Shown piece after piece: positions 59,283 to 64,000 of a stretch of DNA of 64,000 nucleotides. Position 1 is the stretch's first letter; every line of letters begins with the position of its first letter. The DNA comes from Afifellaceae bacterium. GTDB taxonomy: Bacteria; Pseudomonadota; Alphaproteobacteria; Rhizobiales; Afifellaceae. A model generated the notes under the pieces. The model saw only the letters and a program-made list of their open reading frames with translations, did not search any database and was not told the origin of the DNA. The position numbers were made by a program, and so were the translations under genes. Location: assembly GCA_028281235.1 (NCBI GenBank), contig JANQKG010000007.1:124001-188000 (forward strand), given 5' to 3'.

Positions 59283-59999
59283 TCAGCCTTCCGCAACCTC
59301 CAGCGGCCGATCCGCCTGCGCGTTCGCCTTTGAGCCCCAAGCCGCCAGAATGTCTTCCGCATCCATCACAAGACCCAGATGCAGCGACACCATTGCGAGC
59401 GCTGCGTCCTCCAATTCCGCATCAGTGCCGCGCACCAGATCGCGCGCAACCACCACCCGGTAGCCCAGATTGCTGGCATCGAAGGCGGCGTTCAGCACAC
59501 AGCAATCCGTCATGCCGCCATTGATCACGACACGCTCGGCGCGCATCTGACGCAAGAGAAAGTCGAGGTCGGTCGCGAAGAACGGCGACAGCCGCTTCTT
59601 GCCGCTCACCACATGGTCACCGGCCGCCACCTCGGTGACGAACTCCGTCCAACGCGAGCCCTCAAGCGCATGCTCTTTCGCATTGGGGATCGGCCCCACA
59701 TGCAGCGGAAACGTCTTGCGCCAGGCGGAGGGAACGCCATTCACGTCATCCACGCCGGAGCGTCTGAGCACGCTGCGCACATGGATGATCGGCACGCCGA
59801 GTTCGCGCGCTTCGCTGTGAAAGCGGTCGATGGGCGCAACGATCTCGCGCGCTCGCGGCGCCGGACACGGGCAATCGGGCGAATCCTCCAAATGGCCGCG
59901 ATGCATGTCGATGGAGACGATCACCGTGCCGCTTCGCTCCGTGAATTCATCGAACGTCGCCGGCAGCTCGCGCTCTGCTCCATAGACATAAGCCTTCAT
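59283..59999 (-). CDS. Isochorismatase-family cysteine hydrolase
   Basis: A 238-residue alpha/beta hydrolase of the isochorismatase/nicotinamidase fold. The catalytic triad is visible: D31 (VSIDMHRGH), K134 or K135 (SGKKRLSPF) and C166/C167 (GGMTDCCVLNAAFDA). Such enzymes cleave amides, carbamoyl compounds or ureides (nicotinamidase, N-carbamoylsarcosine amidase, biuret and ureidoacrylate hydrolases). ATG 59999 has AGGA about 10 nt upstream. It is followed upstream by a nucleoside-type ABC transporter on the same strand (13-bp gap), so it may process an imported nucleobase- or ureide-like compound. Reaction unknown. Confidence 0.82.
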   Translation of the reverse strand: MKAYVYGAERELPATFDEFTERSGTVIVSIDMHRGHLEDSPDCPCPAPRAREIVAPIDRFHSEARELGVPIIHVRSVLRRSGVDDVNGVPSAWRKTFPLHVGPIPNAKEHALEGSRWTEFVTEVAAGDHVVSGKKRLSPFFATDLDFLLRQMRAERVVINGGMTDCCVLNAAFDASNLGYRVVVARDLVRGTDAELEDAALAMVSLHLGLVMDAEDILAAWGSKANAQADRPLEVAEG

Positions 60000-60012
60000 C
60001 GGCACATCCTCT

Positions 60013-60936
60013 TCATCTGCTTTCGCGATCATACGCCGTACCGAGCGCCACCGGCGCGTTCATCCGGGCGCGTGCGCCGCTGATCAGCACCAGAACCAGC
60101 ACAGTTGCCGCATAAGGTAGCATGCTCAGGAAATGCGGATCGATAGCGCTTGCGCTCTCACCGATCTGCATGCGGAAACGCAATGCTTCCACGAGGCCGA
60201 ACAGGCACGCGCCGAACATCAGCCAGAGCGGTCGCCAGCTGGCGAAAATGACCAGCGCCAGCGCGATCCAGCCGCGACCCGCCGTCATGTTTTCAATCCA
60301 AGTCGGCGTCGTCACCAGCGACAGATACGCCCCGCCGATCCCCGCCAGCGCCGTGCCCAGACCGACATAGAGATAGCGCAGCGCCGTGACGTTCATACCC
60401 AGCATATCGAGCACGTCCGGGCTGTTGCCGAGCGCCCGCAGCACCAGGCCCTGGCGCGTGCGGTAGATGTAGAACGAGATGCCGATGGCTAGCGCCAGAA
60501 CGATGTAAACTAGAAAGTCGTGCCGGAAGAGCGCCACACCCAGGAACGGAACATCCGCCAGCGCGCCAAGATCGGGCCGCGCCATGGAGACGGGCAAAGG
60601 CTGCCCCACATAGCCGCTGCCGAAATAGGCCGACAGCCCGCCGCCAAGGATCGTGAAGCCGAGCCCGGTGACGATCTGATTCATGCGGAGCGTGATGGTG
60701 AGGAACGCAAAGGCCAGCCCGAAGAGCGCGCCGCAAAGCGCCGACCCGATGACGCCCATCCATACCGAGCCGGTCTCCGCTGCAACGATGAATCCCGACA
60801 CGGCCCCGACCAGCATCGTGCCTTCCAGGCCAAGATTGATCACGCCAGCGCGCTCCGCGAGCAATTCGCCAAGGGCTGCAAACAGAATTGGCGTGCCCGC
60901 GACGATAGCCGCGGCAAGAAGCAGGTCGGGGCTCAC
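60013..60936 (-). CDS. BMP-type ABC transporter permease 2 (NupQ-like)
   Basis: A 307-residue inner-membrane permease of the BPD_transp_2 class as in nucleoside/BMP importers. Hallmarks: ILFAALGELLAERAGVINLGLEGTMLVGA near the N-terminus, MNQIVTGLGFTILGGGLSAYFG, ALGNSPDVLDMLGMNVT and GRGWIALALVIFASW. The GTG at 60936 overlaps the stop of permease 1 by 4 bp. It is the last transporter gene, followed by the cysteine hydrolase. Confidence 0.87.
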   Translation of the reverse strand: MSPDLLLAAAIVAGTPILFAALGELLAERAGVINLGLEGTMLVGAVSGFIVAAETGSVWMGVIGSALCGALFGLAFAFLTITLRMNQIVTGLGFTILGGGLSAYFGSGYVGQPLPVSMARPDLGALADVPFLGVALFRHDFLVYIVLALAIGISFYIYRTRQGLVLRALGNSPDVLDMLGMNVTALRYLYVGLGTALAGIGGAYLSLVTTPTWIENMTAGRGWIALALVIFASWRPLWLMFGACLFGLVEALRFRMQIGESASAIDPHFLSMLPYAATVLVLVLISGARARMNAPVALGTAYDRESR

Positions 60937-62018
60937 GTCGCGACCCTCCCCGTCGGTACGCGCCTGAGCCGATAGGCGCCGAAAGTCGTCGCGGCGAAGA
61001 CGCTGAGGAGAAGCACCGCCTGAAGGATGGTGCCGATGGCCGGCGGAATGCCCGACACCTGCAGCGCGAAGCCGCCATTGATGAGCGCCGCATAGAGCAC
61101 GGAAGCCAGGAGGATCGCGAGCGGCCGCCCCTGCGCGATCCACGCCACCAAAATAGCCATAAAGCCGTAGCCCGGAGAAAGCCCCGATTGCAGGCGCAGC
61201 GTCGCCCCGGAGATCTCGATGGCGCCGGCAAGTCCGGCAAGCAGGCCGGCCCCGCCCAGGCCGATCAGCACCAGCTTACGCTGATTGATGCCGCCATAAA
61301 GTGCCGCGCGCGGCGCATCGCCCGCCAGCCTGAGCTCGTAGCCGATGCGCGACGAGCGATCGATCACGATGAGGAGCACCGCCATGAGGCAGAGCACGAC
61401 AAGCCCGGCATGCACGCCGAAGAAGAGCTTGCCGACCTGCGCGCCCGGTATGATTGCCGCCGAATAGGGAAAGGAGAACACCAGCGGGTCGGACCACGGC
61501 CCGTTCACCAGATAGCCGACCCACAGGATGGCGATGTAGTTCAGCATCAGCGTCGTGAGGATTTCGTTGACGCCGCGATACGCCTTGAGCAGCGCAGCGA
61601 CGAGCGCCCACACCGCGCCGGCAAGCATGCCGGCTGCAAGCGCCAGCGGCAGCGCGACGATGGCAGATGTTTCCGCCGGCAGGTGCAGCCCGACTCCCGC
61701 CGCGCCGAATGCGCCCATATAGAGCTGCCCCTCCGCGCCGATGTTCCACAGCCGTGCCCGATAGGCGAAGGCAATGCCCAGCGCGCAGAGCCCGATCGGC
61801 ACAGCCTTGTTCAACGTACCGGAGAGCGCGTTCACGCTGCCGAACGATCCGCGCAGAAGCGCACCATATGCAACGAGTACATCTTCACCGGTGGCGATCA
61901 GGAACAAGGCGCCGAGCACAAAGGCGAGCACCGCGCCCGACAGGACCTGGAGCGCCTGACCGCCCGGACGCCCGGCCTCAAGCCTTGGCTCCAGGCGGAA
62001 GCTCGGGATGGCGATCAT
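60933..62018 (-). CDS. BMP-type ABC transporter permease 1 (NupP-like)
   Basis: A 361-residue permease with about 10 hydrophobic segments: AVLAFVLGALFLIATGEDVLVAYGALLRG, IGLCALGIAFAYRARLWNIGAEGQLYMGA (the family motif), VNEILTTLMLNYIAILWVGYLV, and GAGLLAGLAGAIEISG. It overlaps the ATPase gene by 4 bp. The layout matches NupP/YufP-type guanosine or purine nucleoside importers. Confidence 0.87.
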   Translation of the reverse strand: MIAIPSFRLEPRLEAGRPGGQALQVLSGAVLAFVLGALFLIATGEDVLVAYGALLRGSFGSVNALSGTLNKAVPIGLCALGIAFAYRARLWNIGAEGQLYMGAFGAAGVGLHLPAETSAIVALPLALAAGMLAGAVWALVAALLKAYRGVNEILTTLMLNYIAILWVGYLVNGPWSDPLVFSFPYSAAIIPGAQVGKLFFGVHAGLVVLCLMAVLLIVIDRSSRIGYELRLAGDAPRAALYGGINQRKLVLIGLGGAGLLAGLAGAIEISGATLRLQSGLSPGYGFMAILVAWIAQGRPLAILLASVLYAALINGGFALQVSGIPPAIGTILQAVLLLSVFAATTFGAYRLRRVPTGRVAT

Positions 62019-63493
62019 TGTGCTTCCCGCCCGCGCGTCATCAGCCGACCGATCCGCTCGCGGTCCGCTTCCGCGGCCGGCAGATCGGCGACGACCTCGC
62101 CGCCATGCATGACAAGCACGCGCGTCGCAATGGCGAGCGATTCCGATATCTCCTCGCTCGACAGAAGCACGCCGGCGCCCTTTGAAGCGGCGGCGACAAG
62201 GGCTGAACGAATTTGCGCCGCGGAAGCGACATCCAGCCCACGTGTTGGGTAGTCGGCCACGATCAGCGATGGATCGTCGAGAAGCTCGCGGCCGAGCACG
62301 ACGCGTTGCAGATTGCCGCCCGACAGGCGCCGGACCGGCTCGTGCTCGTCGATCCGCACGCCGAACCGGCCTTTCACATGCCCGGCGCGCGCATTGAGGA
62401 CATGTCGTTGCAGCCAGCCCCGGCCGCCCAGCCGGCGTTGATGGCCAAGAATGGCGTTCTCGCGCAGCACCAAACCAGGCGCCAGCGCCGTGCCGAGATG
62501 CTGGGCTGGAATATAGGCAAAGGCCCGCCGCTTGTTGTGGCGCGGCGCTTCGACCTGGCCGCTCACCGGACGTCGCAGCCCGCCAATCGCTTCCATCAGC
62601 TCCGTTTGGCCGTTTCCCGTGACGCCGAGGATCGCCACGACCTCGCCACCGCGTACCGCGAAATCGGCGCCGTGGACGACTGTCGCCCCGCGGTGGTCGG
62701 CGACGTCGAGCTTGTCTACACGCAGTACGATCTCGCCGGCCGCCCGTTCAGGCCGCGCATCGGTCACGAAACTCCTGTCGCCGACAATGTGGCGCGACAG
62801 CGCGTCGGGGTCGGCGCCGGCCGTGGGCCCCTTATGCACAACCCGACCGCTGCGCATCACGACGACCTCATCGGCGACCTCAAGAACCTCCGTCAGCTTG
62901 TGGCTGATCAGGATGACGGAGCGGCCGGAGGCAACGATACGGCGCATGATGGCGAAAAGGCCGTGCGTCTCCACCGCCGAAAGCACCGATGTCGGTTCAT
63001 CGAGCACAAGCACGCGTGCGCCGGCGGCGATGGTGCGCAATATTTCAAGCTGCTGCCGGCGCGCAAGCGACATGGCGTGAACGGGCGTGGCGAGATCGAT
63101 GTTGAAGCCAAGCTCCTCCATCAGCGCCTTAAGTTTCGCATCGGCGCTTCGCGGCTGCAGAATGCGACCGCCATGCAGCGCCAGCGAGATGTTCTCAAAG
63201 CCCGACAGCGATTCCACCAGGCGAAACTGCTGGTGCACCATCCCCACGCCGGCGGCGACAGACGCGCGCGGTGAGCCGAGCGCAAGCCGCTCACCGTCGA
63301 CTTCGATGTGGCCGCTATCGGGGACGTAGAGGCCGGCAAGCACGTTCATGATCGTGGACTTGCCGGCGCCGTTTTCTCCTAAAAGCGCCAGAATGGCGCC
63401 CGGTCGCAGGTCAAACGAGACATCAACATTGGCCTGCAGCGCACCGAAGCTCTTGTTAACACCCCGAAAACGGACCAGCGGCCGGGTCTGCAT
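62015..63493 (-). CDS. BMP-type ABC transporter ATP-binding protein with two ABC domains (NupO-like)
   Basis: A 492-residue tandem ATPase. The first domain has Walker A GENGAGKST at about 38-46, signature MSLARRQQLEILRTI (degenerate, lacking the usual LSxGQ), and Walker B LVLDEPTSVL. The second has GVTGNGQTE (degenerate P-loop) and the signature LSGGNLQRVVLGREL with ADYPTRGLD in place of a canonical Walker B. This combination of a good P-loop in one half and a good signature in the other is usual for RbsA/NupO proteins. It lies 26 bp after the binding-protein gene. Confidence 0.88.
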   Translation of the reverse strand: MQTRPLVRFRGVNKSFGALQANVDVSFDLRPGAILALLGENGAGKSTIMNVLAGLYVPDSGHIEVDGERLALGSPRASVAAGVGMVHQQFRLVESLSGFENISLALHGGRILQPRSADAKLKALMEELGFNIDLATPVHAMSLARRQQLEILRTIAAGARVLVLDEPTSVLSAVETHGLFAIMRRIVASGRSVILISHKLTEVLEVADEVVVMRSGRVVHKGPTAGADPDALSRHIVGDRSFVTDARPERAAGEIVLRVDKLDVADHRGATVVHGADFAVRGGEVVAILGVTGNGQTELMEAIGGLRRPVSGQVEAPRHNKRRAFAYIPAQHLGTALAPGLVLRENAILGHQRRLGGRGWLQRHVLNARAGHVKGRFGVRIDEHEPVRRLSGGNLQRVVLGRELLDDPSLIVADYPTRGLDVASAAQIRSALVAAASKGAGVLLSSEEISESLAIATRVLVMHGGEVVADLPAAEADRERIGRLMTRGREAQ

Positions 63494-63519
63494 ATAGGCT
63501 TGCCGGCTCCGCTGCGGCG

Positions 63520-64000
63520 TTAGTTCGGCAGGCTGCCGGAAACGCCCTCAACCAGCCAGTTCATGCCGTTGATGTCGCTGATGCCGAGCGTCGCTCCAGC
63601 GGCCACGACTTCATTGCCGTCGTTGCTGACAATGGGCCCGGCCCAATAGTCGAGCTCGCCGGCGATGATGGCGGCCTGCGCGTCTTTCACCTGCGTCGCC
63701 ACATCGGCGGGCACGGCGGCGTTCAACGGCGCCAGCGACACGGTGCCGTCGTCAAGGCCGCCATAGAACTCGCCCGGCGCAAAGCTGCCGTCGCGCACCA
63801 TCTCCACGGCCTTTGAATAGAACGGGCACCAGTCCCACACCGTTCCGGTCAAGACGCGCTCCGGAGCGAACGCGGTCATGTCCGATTCCGAACCGATCGC
63901 CCATGCGCCCTTCTCTGCGGCTCCGATCACGGCGGACGGCGTATCCTGGTGCTGCGCGATCACATCCGCGCCGCCTTCCACAAGCGCCGTTGCGGCCTGC
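63520..64000 (-). CDS. BMP family ABC transporter substrate-binding protein, C-terminal part (truncated by the window edge)
   Basis: The C-terminal 160 or so residues of a Med/BMP (basic membrane protein) family receptor: GGADVIAQHQDTPSAVIGAAE, AIGSESDM, LTGTVWDWCPFYSKAVEMVRDG, GLDDGTVSLAPLN, and the end GISDINGMNWLVEGVSGSLPN. BMP receptors bind nucleosides or related ligands; the AEKGAWAIGSESDM segment is the typical ligand-side loop. The start, signal peptide and promoter lie beyond position 64000. It heads the leftward operon with the NupO/P/Q-like genes. Confidence 0.85.
   Translation of the reverse strand, partial: QAATALVEGGADVIAQHQDTPSAVIGAAEKGAWAIGSESDMTAFAPERVLTGTVWDWCPFYSKAVEMVRDGSFAPGEFYGGLDDGTVSLAPLNAAVPADVATQVKDAQAAIIAGELDYWAGPIVSNDGNEVVAAGATLGISDINGMNWLVEGVSGSLPN

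Noticed and set aside
1-64000. CRISPR arrays, tRNA or rRNA genes, insertion sequences, integrases
   Set aside because: I looked for regularly spaced repeats, cloverleaf-type sequences, rRNA-like stretches and transposase or integrase motifs and saw none; the repeats found are dispersed and palindromic.

Overview
The window is a high-GC stretch from an alphaproteobacterium, most likely a member of the Hyphomicrobiales (Rhizobiales). The evidence is the TRAP and ABC transporter repertoire, xylFHG with a divergent ROK regulator, ribitol-type polyol genes, and several copies of a bipartite palindromic repeat (core GCATGATCCCGAAAAGTGG) common in that order. I see no rRNA, tRNA, CRISPR array, transposase or phage gene. 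Nearly all of the 59 genes serve uptake and catabolism of small molecules, so this looks like a dense catabolic region.

Layout. (1) 0.15-9.5 kb, rightward: iron-type alcohol dehydrogenase, an orphan molybdopterin-binding dehydrogenase subunit, a TRAP transporter (DctP/Q/M), a tandem OsmC-like protein and an FAD aromatic-type monooxygenase. (2) 9.5-16.7 kb, leftward: cutC, a secreted FG-GAP/ASPIC protein paired with a di-heme cytochrome-type oxidoreductase, and xylose-type ABC genes xylG/xylH/xylF, divergent from a ROK regulator (16.9-18.1 kb). (3) 18.2-22.8 kb: an M24 creatinase-fold protein lacking normal metal ligands, an acetamidase/formamidase, an M19 dipeptidase (leftward) and a nitroreductase. 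(4) 23.0-33.5 kb, leftward: hydantoin racemase, PotBCDA-type ABC transporter, a HyuA-like ATP-dependent protein and two DUF917 proteins, with a LuxR-type regulator upstream and an 18-bp operator-like palindrome between them. A second DUF917/HyuA pair lies at 33.8-36.4 kb. (5) 36.7-42.8 kb: a MetE-like protein, then six packed leftward genes (cupin phosphoglucose isomerase-type, KDPG-type aldolase, divergent AroE-like oxidoreductase, 2-hydroxyacid dehydrogenase, MBL hydrolase, RpiR regulator). (6) 43.1-52.1 kb, rightward: xylulokinase, LacI regulator, carbohydrate/polyol ABC transporter, D-tagatose 3-epimerase-type enzyme and ribitol dehydrogenase. (7) 52.3-59.2 kb: ribose-type ABC transporter and ROK regulator leftward, then LsrF-like aldolase and DhaK/DhaL rightward. 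(8) 59.3-64.0 kb, leftward: an isochorismatase-fold hydrolase and a BMP/nucleoside-type ABC transporter whose binding-protein gene runs off the right edge.

Most notable are two possible pathways. In region 4, a hydantoin racemase with both catalytic cysteines is co-transcribed with HyuA-like and DUF917 proteins and its own transporter, but without HyuB, a classical hydantoinase or a carbamoylase. In region 6, ribitol dehydrogenase, a 3-epimerase with all four metal ligands, and xylulokinase make a coherent route ribitol -> D-ribulose -> D-xylulose -> xylulose 5-phosphate. Region 5 is a tight operon with no obvious named pathway. Four ABC operons carry a strong stem-loop directly after the binding-protein gene, and bipartite palindromic repeats sit at several operon joints.
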